Assembly: GCA_021613335.1 (NCBI GenBank)
Contig: JAJTWR010000437.1
Coordinates: 803,001-867,000, forward strand
DNA from: Whitmania pigra
Taxonomy: Eukaryota > Annelida > Clitellata > Hirudinida > Haemopidae
Length of the DNA: 64,000 bases
Direction of reading: 5' to 3'
Below are positions 51,266-64,000 of the stretch, piece by piece; the first letter of the stretch is position 1, and each line of letters begins with the position of its first letter. The notes beneath the pieces are model-generated. The model did no database searches. It had not been told where the DNA came from and worked only from the letters and a program-made list of their open reading frames with translations. The translations under genes and the position numbers were made by a program.

Positions 51266-54200
51266 ATGGCCGAAAGCATAAGTGATTTAGATAGTGACAC
51301 AAGTTCAGTGGAAAGTGCTCCAACTGATCTTCGGGCACCACCGTCTGGTGCTTTGCTTCAGCAATTGAACAAAAGGATTGAATCACTTCAACAAGAAAAC
51401 CGTGTTCTCAGAATGGAACTGGACACTTATCGTTACAAGTGCAAGAGCTTGGAAGAGGAAAATCGCGAGCTAAAGAAGGCCAGAGTAACCATAGTTAGTT
51501 TTTGAATTGAAGTATACTTTAATTCCAGACTTTCAGCCACATTTGACATTTTAAAGATATTTAGTCAATGTAAGAAGCCAAAAATTTGGTGACTTCGAGT
51601 TAAGCATTCTGTCAACATTATTATGCAAATAAGAGATTACAACTATGACTAACAAATTTGAAAATGGCATTTTTTAATCTCGTAGTTTCAAATCTCATCA
51701 TCATATTGAGATTTGAAAGAATGAACTATTAAATGCACTTTGAAGATCTATTTATTTGTTAATTCATGAATATTGTAGGAACACTCTTCATGCTGCAAAT
51801 GTGATATACTTGGAAGTTTATAGTTTTTACGTTTAAACTATAATCTGTAAGCTATAAATTATTTTTGTTTTTGTAATACAATGGTTTGTAACTTTTAGCC
51901 ATAAATAGATTGTGGTTATTGTTTGTTCCTTATTGACGATCAGCATTTGAAAAATTCAACTAACAGATTTTACAGTGAAGTTTAAGTGGGGAAATGATTA
52001 TGATATAATGGGGTAGTTTGAAAAAATATTTTAGAGGGAAGCATATACTCGCAGTTTGCAATAGCAACAAAATTACAGCAGTTCAAAACTAAGCTTTTGT
52101 TGGCTACTATTCAATCATTTTTAATGATCAAATGAAAATTTAATAATGCCAATATCAAATGTGATGACGATTTGATTACACTGACAAGATCACAACACCT
52201 GTTACAGCAACTCATGGCAGAACAGCAGGAGGAATATATAAGCAACACACTGCTCAAGAAAATACAGGCCCTGAAGAATGAGAAGGAACAATTGGCCAGA
52301 AACTATGAACAGGAAGAAGAATTCCTGACCAATGATCTTTCGAGGAAACTATTTCAGGTTCGTTTTGATCTCTTGGAGCAGAGTGTGTCGGGGGGGGGGG
52401 GGGGGTTGGTGGTGATTTTTATCCTTTTGAAAATGGATTTAACTATTTAACTGCCACATGTTATTTAGTGCACTACATCATCTCACAAGATTGAATTCAT
52501 CTCAATCCAATCACGCATTGTCAATTAATTTTTGAATGATTTCATTTAGTAATGTCTTGATGTTTTACAGCTGAGACAGGAGAAATGTGAGTTGGAGGTG
52601 ACTTTGGAAAAAGAGCAGGAGTATCAGGTGAACAAGTTGATGAGGAGGATTGAAAAGTTGCAAGCAGAAGTTGTCAGCAAACAGGCAACTTTGGAACAGG
52701 TTAGAAACTCATTCCTAAATAATTGCTGCTGCTCTTGTTGTTTTAAATAATGTTTTCACATTGTTGGGGTTGTCATTCAAAATTTTGAATTCCAACTTAA
52801 TAATCATTTGGCTAGATTTGCAATCTCTTAGTAATAATAAGTTTATTATTCTTATTAGCTTGTGAGCATAATTTATTGTTATTGTGTCATTGGAGTAAGA
52901 ATTCATCAAAACAACTATGAGTGGATGATTAGCAATTTAAAAGTCATTACAAACCAGATGTGGTTTTATTGCTTTGCGGACACATATCAAGGCACCAAGA
53001 AGTGATCGGAGCCTATTCGTCATTCGCCAAACATTTTAATATTCTTAACAATGGTTCTGTCAACTATCATTGGCTGACATCATCTTTGGCCAATGTTTGA
53101 TATGCAAATGTATGCTAATTAGCTTATTTGTCTATTTTTTCTCTGTTAAAGTGCCATTTTGAATTGAAAACCAATTGTGTCACCAAGACCAATGATCATG
53201 TTACTATTATTAGATACTAAAACACCTGTGACACATTATTGCATTCTGTCTGTCTTATCAGTTCAGTGATTTGCATTATCACTCTTTAATCATTCCTCAT
53301 GATACTTGATTATGCATTTACATTACACTTTCTTCTATACATAATTATTTGCTGATTAAAAAAGATTATAAGTTGATAATTTTTGTTATTGTTATTATTA
53401 GCTGAAAAAAGACAAAGTTGAATTGGAGAATCAATTGGAGCAGGAACAAGAGGCATTGGTAAACAGGCTTTGGAAGAGAATGGACAAGTTGGAGGCTGAG
53501 AAGAGGTCTGCTTGCCATCTTTTGACTCATTCTAGAGAATCTTTTTTTATAACTGCCACATTCTAATGCAAATTATAGATTATTTGTTATCAAGTAATTT
53601 ATTAATTTTAAAGACTTTCTGCTATATTTTCATTTGTAATGGACTAAGATTATGAGGATGTAACATTAGTACTCTGTGGACTATCACTTTACTTAGTGAC
53701 ACTCATTTGATTATTTTGCAATGCAACTAGTATATAACATGAAGTGGATCACTGATATGTATCTGGTAAGTGGATATGTAAGTTGCCAGTGGCACAGGTA
53801 CAAATTCTTTGATGATTTTTTTGTATAAATCAGCATATTAAACTCAGTGTCCACCGAGGTCACACATGTTCTGTCCTGAGGGCCTCGTGGAAACTAATTG
53901 AAGTCAATTAATAAAATTAATAATACTTTTTTTGCATAAATTTAGAAATTACAATGTGCATTCAAATGTTTAGTAGTATTCATGATTATGATGTAATGGG
54001 GTAGTTTGAAAAAAAATATTTTAGAGGGCAGCATTTTTTATGATCAAATGAAAATTTAATAATGCCAAATGGATAATTTTGTCCTGTCTTCTCTTTGCTG
54101 ACAATTTTTGGCATGTCTGACTTATTCTCTGAGATGTTTTGCTAATTTCATAAAAGAAAGTCTCTGCTCTCACACATAGGTTGAACTTCATTGCCATAGT

Positions 54201-56524
54201 GTTTGTGCAAATTTTTTTTAAGTATTTAAGCTTTAAAAAAACAAAAGTATGAAAAGAAACCAGGTATTAAAATTTTATAATCATAAACCTTTTTGCTTTT
54301 TCATTATCAAATTGTCACCACATGGCAACATAAAAGGTGAATGTTGATGAGAATAAATAATAAAGTGATGTTTAAGAACTGAAAAATTACTAAATATTTC
54401 CTGAAATTTCTTTGGCAACAGTTCCAGGTGTTATTCAGGCATGCTTGACAAAGCATGCAGTTTCTCAGAAATTAAAAGTAGTTGCCAAATTTTGCAAAAA
54501 CTACCAAATCAAAAAATCATGTTTTTTACATTTATGTTATGAAGATAAAAGATACTTGTGGTATAGAAACATTTGCCGCATCTGTGCCTGTAAAGGGTCA
54601 CATGTTTAACTTCCTGATCTGGAGGATTCATGAACTTAACAGCATTTATTCATTATGTTTATGAGCCATGTGTTGCCTTGCCAACTTATATCATCGCCCA
54701 AAATGCCAGGATGCTACAACAGAAGCTCGATCAACCGGTTTCAGCACCTCCTTCCCCTCGAGATCCCCAGGCGATGATTGTCGATGGCGACACGGCAAAC
54801 AATCTCGTTCAGAACATCCAAGCATTGAAGGCAGAGGTGGCAAGACTGCAGAACCAGCTGAAGGCTGCTCAAACTGAACGTAAGAGATTGACTTGTCTAC
54901 ACCAGTTTTAAGGCTAGCCTATATATATTGGATTGGTAGGGACTGATAAAGGTGTACGACATCTCACAAATTATGCCAAATGGATAATGTAATTGTATAT
55001 TGTATACTACATCATAATAGTTGAATGGTGACATTAATTGGTCAATGGATCTTCATTTAATAGTAATAATAATAATAAAATGCATTTCTATGTCTCAATT
55101 GCTCTTAGGAATGCAAGCTCCTGCAAGAATTTAAAATAACTTTCACAAAGTGAAATGCTAATTTACACTTTCTCATATATCTTGCAGACAAGGAAAAGAT
55201 TGTTCAGTATGCAGAGGAGGAGAGACACATCAGGGAGGAGAACCTAAGACTTCAGAGGAAGTTGCAGATGGAAATTGAGAGAAGGGAACAACTCTGCCGA
55301 CATCTGTCTGAGAGTGAGTCCAGTCTGGAGATGGACGACGAAAGGTGAATATTCTGTGACTTGACTGCACTCTTTCCTTTGCTATGGTGATGTTAACGTA
55401 ATGGCTGGAAATGCCAAATTGCATTGAATTTTGTCAGTATAAATATTGCGTTCTTGCTTTTTTAGTAAAAAGCAGATGGAAAATTTCCACCTGGAAAGGA
55501 TAGTTTTTCCCCTGTTTATTATTATGTTGACAGTTTCATTGTGGGAAGCAATGCGACATTTTTAGCTTCTGCTAAGTCTTACTTTGAATCTCATCCTTCA
55601 AGGCATTTCAACGAGATGACAAAGCACCAGGAGAAGATGATGGCAGCCAATGTCATGCCCCCGCACGTCACTCCGACCTGGAGCAGGACCGGATCGAGCC
55701 CAGTCCCTGTGCAAGGTGTCGGTATTTCCAGGCCCATATCTCCAGGTGGCTTTGACTTCATCGTTGATATGGATTAGTTGATGTTGTGGTTCATTGATAA
55801 TGGATGACAACGTTTTAAAATTAGTATTATTTTTGCTTTTTTTAGTTTAATTATAGGCAGATAAGAGTTTTAGAGGACTTTGTCATATTTATAATTGATA
55901 GTTAATGTCATCATTTGTGGATATGTGGCTGCAAGTTAATGATAATCTGGAGGAGTCTTTATTAGTAGATTTTTTTTAATCATTCTTCATCAGCTCTACA
56001 TCTTGGCCCCTCAAGTCCTATGAGAACCAACTTGATCACTGACAGACTGCACATGTCGCAGAGCATGTCAACCACTGCCATGTCCGTCGCTTCCCAAGCC
56101 AACACCAATGCTGTGAGTTGCCAAGGCATAGACACACATGTGTTGAGATAAAAATGGCTTTTTGGATGTCATTAGCCACAGAGATTTGTAGAACTAGATT
56201 CTAAGACTACTTTTTGTGTTATTGACTGTATTATTATAAAGTATATGTGTGAATGTCATCTGTGTTTGCATTGATGTCATTAAATAATTATTATAAACTG
56301 ATAATTAAAATTATTTGATAGTTTAATATTGACATTTAAAATGTGTTCAAATAATTTGTTCACTGCAGAAGTTGTCACAGAGTGCTGACAAATTTGTCAA
56401 GCCGTCAGCACCTCCCCCTCAGAGTTCAGCCATCCATCACCCTCCTGTAACTCCCCAAAGTTCTGCCATCCATCATCCTCATCATCAGCCGCTGATGTCT
56501 CCAGGAACCTCCCACGTCAATTAG
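51266..56524 (+). CDS. CCDC6: Coiled-coil domain-containing protein 6 (451 aa)
   Basis: Nine exons, 51266-51493, 52208-52357, 52571-52699, 53402-53505, 54710-54879, 55188-55344, 55603-55745, 55994-56112 and 56369-56524, splice in frame. ATG at 51266 opens an acidic leader ([17 protein letters not shown]), followed by the long CCDC6 coiled coil: [80 protein letters not shown]. The diagnostic [13 protein letters not shown] motif follows, then [32 protein letters not shown] and the proline/serine tail with SRPISPG. Human CCDC6 is 474 aa; the difference is mainly the Gly/Ser-rich N-terminus and the Pro-rich tail. In vertebrates it is a nuclear/cytosolic scaffold linked to ATM signalling and PP4; that role is known from the family, not shown here. 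Introns 1 and 4 share a duplicated repeat. Confidence 0.95.
51992..52155 (+). repeat. Intronic repeat, first copy
   Basis: GATATAATGGGGTAGTTTGA, AATATTTTAGAGGGAAGCAT and, about 75 nt later, ATGATCAAATGAAAATTTAA. The same sequence recurs in a later CCDC6 intron at 53983-54070. Confidence 0.7.
52390..52406 (+). repeat. Poly-G tract beside a CCDC6 splice donor
   Basis: An uninterrupted run of about 17 G, some 33 nt after the exon 2 donor. Its length is likely unstable. Confidence 0.85.
53983..54070 (+). repeat. Intronic repeat, second copy with internal deletion
   Basis: Matches 51992-52155 (GATGTAATGGGGTAGTTTGA, TTTTAGAGGGCAGCAT, ATGATCAAATGAAAATTTAA) but the middle of about 75 bp is missing. 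Confidence 0.7.
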
Positions 56525-57127
56525 TCCGATGTTGGGTGTTGTCAACCCACCTCTGTGGTCGCTTTCTCAAACATCTCATGTTTCAGTACTTGCATACAAA
56601 CTCAACTATGGAGTTTCATTGTGATCACCTCTGCCATGAGGAGTGCTTTCAACTTCTGCTATTTGTGCAAAGGCACACTTCGTGATTTCTAAATAACTCC
56701 AACATTCTTTTTTGAACATGGTCGGAGTGTGGTTGGACATGGTAGATTTATCTTAGGCATATGTTTTTCTCTATGAAGATGAATGTAAATATCTTTATGT
56801 GACTAGCTTTTAACTTGGAAATAATTAAATGTTGGCATTTTGATGACAATTCCTCTCCTTTGCTTTGTAATGACTTTGGGATGTTTTTGTGCACAAGACA
56901 ATGGTGTTGAGACAATACGTTATTTCTATTTTATATTTTGCAAATTTAAAGAACACAGGTTAATAATGAAACTGCTGGTGTTTAGAATTATAATAGGTCA
57001 TGCTGTGTTTTTCTAAATAACGAGTTGCATAAAACGGTTGGGTTTTCTGGTCATTATGCAACTTCAGATAATTCGCTAGGTCGAATATTTATTTTGGATG
57101 ATCGCGATTAATAATAGTAATAATAAG
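56525..57127. other. CCDC6 3' UTR and downstream spacer
   Basis: No second gene. The first several hundred bases after the stop are likely 3' UTR; no strong poly(A) hexamer was singled out. Confidence 0.35.
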
Positions 57128-57180
57128 CTTAATAATAACAGTTCATTTGTATAACTAAGCGCAGCGTCAGAGGTGCCATG
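57128..57180 (-). repeat. SINE 3'-end fragment
   Basis: On the minus strand GGCACCTCTGACGCTGCGCT and TTATACAAATGAAC match the SINE 3' region. Confidence 0.45.
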
Positions 57181-57394
57181 GTTTCTGTGGGGATAGCTTG
57201 GTCGGTGGTGTATATTGTGGCGTATATTGCCGAAAATGAATCCTTAGTCTGCTCGCAAGAACAAGCCGGGCGGCGCATTTCCAGAAACAGCCATGGCTGA
57301 TTAATAGTGTCAAGCGCCCTCTGTGATTGGTTGAGGTCATAAATAGGTCAGATAATATGTTTGCATCCTAGGTCTCACGTCCTAACGCCCGCCC

Positions 57395-57470
57395 AGCGTG
57401 CGTCTGCGAAGCCCACTGGTTAAGAGCTCTACTGCAGCGCATGTTCGACCCCTGCTGCGGGATTCTAGTG
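57395..57470 (+). repeat. tRNA-like sequence
   Basis: ACTGGTTAAGAGCTC (box A-like) and, 15 nt later, GTTCGACCCC (box B-like). The arms do not close into a full tRNA by eye, and an acceptor stem is not evident; it is more likely a tRNA-derived repeat head than a functional tRNA gene. Confidence 0.35.
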
Positions 57471-57685
57471 TTTGTCCGTTCTTCTAAGCGCTATGTTAGC
57501 GTAATTTAATAACTTAGTGTCTGATGTTAAGGTTGGGTTAGGGCTAATAATTTGACAATTTTAGGGTTTGGGTTAGATTAGATGTCTATTTTTCTAATTA
57601 ATATTAAATTAATCGCATATTGCAACGAAAGTTTTTCAACGAAAATATCTCCATAATGTTGTGACATATTTCAGAGCTCAAACAA

Positions 57686-58051
57686 TCAGAGTGAGCCCTT
57701 GCGAATACTAATCAGCAATGGCTGTAGCTGGTTAGGGTCTGGAAATATGCCGCCGGGCTCGTTATAGCATTTGTTCCGGGTGTCCACCGCAGCCCCTTTT
57801 GTCAGGCTAGTCCAGATTTTGGATTCTAGATGCCACCTTCTGTGCTGTGCAAGATCTTTGTTTCTCGTCAGCACCTCAAATGTTTGAATCGAATTGCGGG
57901 TCCAGAGCACGAGCTGAACCAATGATCGTTTTGTCCAGTAGGCTACTGATGTGTATATGAATTCGTCTAATAAAAAGACGTAATTAAAACTTTGATAGTC
58001 TTTAGAGATAAACCGAGAGATCGAGTCGTCTGCTAAAGTCCGTAGTATCAC
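57686..58051 (-). CDS. Unrecognised 121-codon open frame
   Basis: The longest frame in the CCDC6-Slingshot spacer, beginning MILRTLADDSISRFISKDYQ. The composition is protein-like in places, but no domain, signal or TM segment was recognised, and no splice or promoter support was seen. It may be chance or part of an unknown repeat. Confidence 0.2.
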   Translation of the reverse strand: MILRTLADDSISRFISKDYQSFNYVFLLDEFIYTSVAYWTKRSLVQLVLWTRNSIQTFEVLTRNKDLAQHRRWHLESKIWTSLTKGAAVDTRNKCYNEPGGIFPDPNQLQPLLISIRKGSL

Positions 58052-58411
58052 GGGCAGAATTATTCATTTCTGTTACTCAACCTTCCGATTAAGACAAAAT
58101 GATCCATATAGGTTGCATTACTGGAAGTTGTCCAAGTTATCAAATGAATAAATTTCTCAATCCTCCTTCTACACGTGACACTTATTAAAGTTTTTGCACT
58201 GCCAGCCTATTAGCCAGTAATTCCGAGCCTATTTGTGTCGAACGCCGTGGTGCGGCATCTCAAAATTGTGTTTTGTTGTACTGTGGTAGGAGATCGAACT
58301 GCATTTAGAGGATTTTGCTTAGAATTAGAAAACAGATTTGGCAGAAAGAAATTACACGAGGGAATAAGTCAGATACGACTGAAACTCACTTGTTAAGATT
58401 TGGATTCTACA

Positions 58412-61400
58412 ATGTCAAGTAAAAGAGCGACATCGTTGAAAGATACCAAGAAATGTGCCATTTTCAATAGGTTGGAGAGTAATGAGAACAATTCCATCAG
58501 GAGTCCTACCTTCTCATGCTTAGTTCTGCTTGCCATGAACTTAAAGAAGTCTCCATGGCTACTTAGCAGATGCAGTAAGATTAAGACTTCTTAACGATTT
58601 TATGTTACTTATCATACATATTTGATTGCTTAACGATTTTTATATTATTTATTATTAAACATTATACATTGCTTGATCAGTGATCCGACCAAAAACATTT
58701 CACAGAAAACACCTTTAATCATGTACAGCTTGCTCAAACACTTTTGAAGGATTCAGATAGTTTCAAAGTGGTAAGATCTGAATATATTGTCTGAAATGAT
58801 TTGACTTGTTTTATTTATTGTTTTTCAATAAGCATGATGTCGATTTTGCTACATGCTGCTTGCAGATAGTGAAGCTGATGAGAACACCTTGGATAGGCTT
58901 TAATGATGAAAGGTACTTGGTTTTAATTTCATCCTTCAGTGATGAAAATGAAGAAATGAACCTACTCTTGGGCATAAATGTTGTGAATCAGAAAGTCACC
59001 GTAGGTCTGATGTTGCCGATCACTATGGACACTGACATTTGTTTGGATGGGGATGGGTGAGACAACTTTTTGGATTATTTTATTCAAATTAATATTTATA
59101 AGGGTGATGAGCATGTTATGCTTTAATGGAAATGTTTTATTTTGAGGATAGTAATGTTTCAGTTGATGTAGAATCATGTTAATTTTTTTATTGAAACTTA
59201 TTTATACTAAAAGTATTATTTTATTAATTTTTTTGGCATTTAAAAATAATTTCTGTGATTTTTAAGTGATTCTTTAAAAGAAATGCATAAAGAATGTTTA
59301 AATGAACTTAAACGAGAAAATGTGTTTGGAAAACTAATTGAACTTCTGATTGTAAATCTTACCATGCAGAGGGTTTTTTGTGTCTAACAAAGAGAGGAGA
59401 TACTCATTCCAGCCAGTTTCAATCCAGGAAATGTGGTATGCCCTTGTTGAGCTAATTATAAAGTTTTACAAATATTTAATGACGTTGTTTTTAAAATCAA
59501 AGTTAATGATATTATGCTTATTAGCTTGAATTTATTAATGACACGAGATTGTGTTTCTGCTTATTTTATGTATTTCTTATAAATCAATTTTGCAATGATT
59601 CACTTTCTTTAAATGTTCTGCTTAAATTCTGCCTTGAAAGTTTGCAGGATAATGTAATTGATCTGTTGAAGTTAATTTGTTCCTGTTACGATAAAACAAT
59701 TAGGCTTGCCCTGATTTTATGTTAATCGATTTGAAACGTCTAATGAATTATGCACGGGCTCAGTGAATGGTTGCCCTGTTTCGAAATGCCGAGCTTTTAT
59801 TTCTACGGAAATAATGTAGATGACGGAATAAATTAAGAACTATAAATGAGTTTGATTGATTATTATCCTGATGTAATTATTGCTAACATTGGCAGTCATA
59901 TTATGTACTTTTATTGTGCATTTATCATGACTTTGCTAATGGCTTAATGATTATTATTAATATCATTTTATAATTTGTTGTAAGGAGTTTAATGAGCTTT
60001 GTTAGAAAGTATGTTTTCTAAGTGCAAACATTAAAGAATAAATTACTTTGGTTTCTAACTAATAATCGCAGTCATTGTTCTTATTATTGCATTGTTTCTT
60101 AAAAACAGTTACACTCCATCTCATGAGAAACATCATCCATTCCAGTGTTTTATTTCTTCATCCAGGTCGGCTCTCCAGGCGTTGGTGAAATGCGTCTTCT
60201 CGGCACGCAGCAGAAAATCTCAGCAGGTGCTCTCGGATCATTACAAACAACTTCCGAAGTCCGAAGCGCATCAGGTGTTCGAGTGGGAGAGAGTCAATGA
60301 TGCCCTGTCCTCGAAGACGAACGAAATCGTATCGTGCGAATCGTGAGAATGTCGTTCCACTTTTGAATGTGCTTTCGAATTCTCATTTTGGTTTCTGTTC
60401 AAGTGTATTTTAAGGTACTGCTTTTGAACCTTGTGTCTCCTTGTGGAGGTTCCTATTACTATTATTATACTATTCCGATCACCGCTTCTTTTGTTACTGC
60501 ATTTCTTAATCATCCCATGTTGAGAATTATGTTATATCTTTACGATATAAAATTATGTTTTTGAATCTTTTGCATTGAGTTATTAAAATGTGCTGAAAGT
60601 ATTGCTTGGAGTTGTTAATTTGACCTTTTTTGTGAAAAAGAAATTCATTTTTAGAAAAGAAAGTTGCCAACTTAAGGTGTCGATCAGGAGGAAACTTCAA
60701 GAAATACTTGTCAATGTTGACCTGGATACAGTGACAAGTAGAGAGGTACGATTTGTTGTTGCTGTAGCTATGACCTTACTATAACATTATCAGTTGTTTG
60801 TTGTTAGCTAGAATTATTTATCATTAATTCTTAGTATTTAAGACATCAATTAAAGTGGTAAACCAGCAAGTGGCATAGAATATTTATAAACAACAGTTTT
60901 GCTACAATTCTTTCTAGGATTGGGTGAGATTTTCTCACGATTAACTTCTTAATGATCGGTTCCAATCAGATCCGTGACAGACTCGAGGACAAACTTAAAA
61001 TGAACATTCAGCAGAGCCTCGGACTCTCCCTGAGTCAATACAAACAGTTCATCGACGAGGAGACGATTCTTGCCATGAGGCAGATGGATTCTCCATCACA
61101 AATCCTGGACTTTCTCTACCTGGGATCGGAGTGGAATGCCTCAAATTTTGAGGAACTCAAAAGGAACAGGTAAGGAAATTAATTGGTTTTGTTGTTGTTC
61201 TCAAAGGCTTTGGACTTCCATTTGTTGTTCTTTTAATTGATGTTGTTGGATAGTTGCACTTCATTTATATGTACGCCATATGCATAGCATCAGAGGCACT
61301 TCTTGAAACCATTTACATAGGGCTCCTTCCCAAGGGTGCTTGTGGCTGTGGAGGATGGGTTTCAAGCATGATGCATTGCGACTGTTGCCATTACTGCCCT

Positions 61401-64000
61401 ATGCAGGAATGCAAGCCATTCGGAAATAAGGGCATCCTTTGAAACTATTTAATGGAAGCAATAAAATTAGTTATTGCCAATCTAAACAAACAATTAAAAC
61501 TAAAAATTGCTAATTAGAAAATATTTTGATGACACCACACTTGAATTTGGTAAAATAGTGGCGCATCACACTTTTTTTTAAATCAAATTGTATGTGAAAT
61601 CTTTATTGTGTCATTTTTACCTTTTCACCACACAAATAGCACAAAAACAAATTTTTTATTGAGTGATACAAAGTGATGTCCCCTGCATGGTTCAGAGCTA
61701 AGATTTGAACTCATGTCTCCTCAAGCGATCTCAAATCTCGTCAAAACATCATTAATACATAAATGCATGTATAAACACGTGTCGAATGCTTTCTTCGGAT
61801 CTCAGGATCGGCTACGTACTCAACGTGACAAAGGAGATCGAAAACTTCTTTCCTGGGATGTTCAAATACTGCAACGTCCAGGTTTACGACTACGAGGAGA
61901 CCGAGCTGTTGAAACATTGGAACAACACTTTCAAGTTCATTTCTGAGGCTATGTAATTTCTTTTCTACAATCCTAATGATGATGACTAATTGAAATAATG
62001 ACATGATTAATCAAAATAACAAACTATAATTATCTTTTATGGTTGTTATTTTTAGCAAGGCATTATTTGATTATTATTAGTAGTAGAGTTACTACAAATT
62101 GCCGTTACTGAATATGCTAATTAATCAATTAAGACAATTGTTATTGACAGGTCAAAAAATTCAAATATTCTGGTTCATTGCAAGATGGGAATTAGTAGAT
62201 CTGCATCCACAGTAGGAATTGATTGTTCTTAAATATTTTAATAAAATATATTTATTTTCATAAATATTTTAATGAAATATATTTATTTTCATAATTATAT
62301 TTATTAAAATATATTTATTTTCATATATTTATTTTAATATCTATATATATTTATTTTAAATATTTTAAATATTTTAAATATATTTATTTTAATGAAATAT
62401 ATTTATTTTCATAAATATTTTATTAAAATATATCTGTTTTCATAAATATTTAAACAATCACATTGAGTTATTGTGAATATGGTTGCAAATATTATTGCTA
62501 CACTATTTTATTTTGATTCATTGAATTTTGGTGACTGTCACTAACCAGTTGACATTAGTAAATAATAATAGCAATTATGATGAAGATGGTAATGGTGATG
62601 ATGATGATAATAAAATTATTAAATGAATGTTACATACGAATTTATCTTTTTTATCTTCTCTTTCTTTGGCTTTCATTTTTAGGTGATAGCATTCATCATG
62701 AAGTACAAGCAGTGGGATGTGGAGGAGGCTTACCAGTTTGTCAAGCAGAAGAGAAGTTGCATTCAGCCAAACCCTGGTTTCATGCAACAACTGATCACTT
62801 ACCAGGGAATTCTTGATGCTAGGTTAGACCAGTTGTTGTTGCTGTCATTGTGATGTCATACATTAAAAATAACAACACAGAAGTTGTATGAAACACTAGC
62901 CATTAATATGCCTTACGGATTTTGTGTATGTCTATATAAAGAATGAAAGCATTAATCTTTACTATTTATTTATTGTTATGATTTTTTCACCAAATTATAT
63001 GTTTGTTTATAAATTGTTAATTTTTCAGCAATCACAGACACAATAAGCTGTTCAGATCAAGATCTATAAATTCCCTTGACAAGATCAACAAGAAACAATC
63101 TAAAAGTCAGAAAGTTCGACCAAAATCAAATGCTGAGGGGAGAAAGGTTAATGGTTAGCAAAAATGCTGGTGATATATATATGGTGAGGGTAGTCTATAT
63201 AGTGGGATGTCATTTCATTAGGACTAGGATTTCCCTGAGTAATGTAATTGTATTTTCTGCTTATGCTGTGCATATATTTTGTTCATTTGGGATTCATTGT
63301 TCAATGAAGGAAAAAGTGATGAAATAACCCGATAATTTGGTATTAGCAAGACATTTGGGTATTGGTAAGCATTTCAAAATTTGTAAAGGTTGATTTGCCT
63401 TCAATTGCGCATTAGCATTAACTATTCCTTGCGCTATTATATAATTATCATTTTTTTGTGCCAGTTAATAATTGGTCTAATTAAGCAATTAATCTGAATG
63501 ATCTCATTATAAGTAGATTCTATTATACTGGTTACTGTTGGGTGTTAATTATTAAAGAGGCATTTAAAAAAATGTTTAACAACAGTTTAAAAGTTGCTGC
63601 AATTTAATATTATTCTCTCTACATAGTGATAATTGCACTTTAAAAATGGTGCAACATGAAACTGCATGCCCATTTATTCTTTATCCAAAAACAGGAATGT
63701 AGCTGATTGGGTTATTTATATGTGACTTTTGCAAAATAATAATTGAATGAATAATAAGCATTCATTTTGATTGTTAATATTCCTTGATAGTTGACGAGGT
63801 CAGTGAAACTATGGAAGCATCTCGGGACCTTGAAACGTCCGAGATCTCGGACAAATTCATAATTGTCGATGCAGACGATGCCTGTCTAAGTGCTGCTTCT
63901 GACACCTGCAACTCTTTGGATGATCATGCTGATGTCTCCACACTTATTGACGAGTCGACCCTCTCCACTTCCTCTGTTCTGAGGCAATGGAGCAGTCATT
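58412..64000 (+). CDS. Slingshot-family cofilin phosphatase, partial at right edge
   Basis: Dual-specificity phosphatase that reactivates cofilin/ADF in actin turnover. Exons: 58412-58574, 58706-58770, 58866-59056, 59370-59435, 60166-60342, 60655-60745, 60970-61169, 61806-61952, 62151-62211, 62683-62822, 63029-63153 and 63791 to past the window end; all join in phase. The ATG at 58412 is inferred; a further 5' exon is possible. N-terminal PH-like region: VQLAQTLLKDSDSFKVIVKL, YLVLISSFSDENEEMNLLLG, DTDICLDGDGGFFVSNK, FQPVSIQEMW. DEK-C-like region: VTSREIRDRLEDKLKMNIQQ. Phosphatase domain: ILDFLYLGSEWNASNFEEL, YVLNVTKEIENFFPG, VYDYEETELLKHWN, the catalytic loop HCKMGISRSAS and NPGFMQQLITYQGILDA, with active Cys and Arg present. 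The last exon starts an acidic, Ser-rich tail. The gene symbol would be ssh/SSH; which paralogue is unclear. Confidence 0.92.
61250..61435 (-). repeat. SINE copy in Slingshot intron
   Basis: On the minus strand: a degenerate head, then GCACCCTTGGGAAGGAGCCC, ATGTAAATGGTTTCAAGAAG and TGCCTCTGATGCTATGCATA. Same family as the copy at 50548-50732. Confidence 0.65.
62230..62452 (+). repeat. AT-only tandem repeat in Slingshot intron
   Basis: Irregular tandem copies of a unit of about 25-30 bp containing ATATATTTATTTTCATAA and AATATTTTAATAAAAT. Lies directly after the catalytic-loop exon. Confidence 0.75.

Noticed and set aside
57395..57470. Functional tRNA gene
   Set aside because: Box A and box B-like sequences are present, but a closed cloverleaf with a 7-bp acceptor stem was not seen.
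62230..62452. CRISPR-like or regulatory array
   Set aside because: Irregular AT-only tandem repeat in an intron of a eukaryotic gene; no spacers.

Overview
This is animal (metazoan) nuclear DNA. The genes are split by many short GT-AG introns, and the recognisable ones are an animal-type multidomain fatty acid synthase (FASN), a membrane receptor guanylate cyclase, CCDC6, Slingshot phosphatase and cathepsin L. The DNA is AT-rich and crowded with decayed transposons: hAT, pogo, an I-type LINE with RNase H, an R2-like LINE and a tRNA-derived SINE. This fits a non-vertebrate bilaterian. The phylum cannot be fixed from the sequence alone.

Layout. 0.8-9.0 kb: two tandem cathepsin L genes on the minus strand with the same eight-exon structure. 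The copy at 7.2-9.0 kb is intact (337 aa); the copy at 0.8-2.6 kb has a one-base deletion. The spacer between them is filled with hAT, SINE and LINE debris. 9-15.9 kb: intergenic DNA with two hAT elements that have perfect 8-bp target duplications. 15.9-27.4 kb: a FASN gene on the minus strand. The exons for DH, pseudo-methyltransferase, ER, ACP and thioesterase are clear. The ketosynthase active site, the whole malonyl/acetyltransferase, and the nucleotide-binding half of the ketoreductase are absent, and ER is frame-shifted. A 2.86-kb pogo-like element lies where the KS/MAT exons should be. 27.8-31.6 kb: a 5'-truncated LINE (APE, RT, RNase H). 31.6-36 kb: stacked LINE and hAT fragments, a small possibly coding segment, a stray cathepsin L fragment and a complex repeat.

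36.4-48.4 kb: a complete receptor guanylate cyclase on the minus strand (21 exons, about 1009 aa; extracellular ligand-binding region, TM, kinase-homology, coiled-coil linker, cyclase). Its introns hold an R2-like LINE relic, a PD-(D/E)XK-like retroelement fragment and a hAT element. 51.3-56.5 kb: CCDC6 on the plus strand (9 exons, 451 aa). 58.4-64.0 kb: a Slingshot cofilin phosphatase on the plus strand, running off the right edge.

The host genes do not form a functional cluster. The most instructive features are the dismantled FASN, a family of 47-66-bp insertions that are only the 3' end of the resident LINE yet carry 10-13-bp target duplications, and the nesting of hAT, SINE and LINE pieces that allows relative dating.
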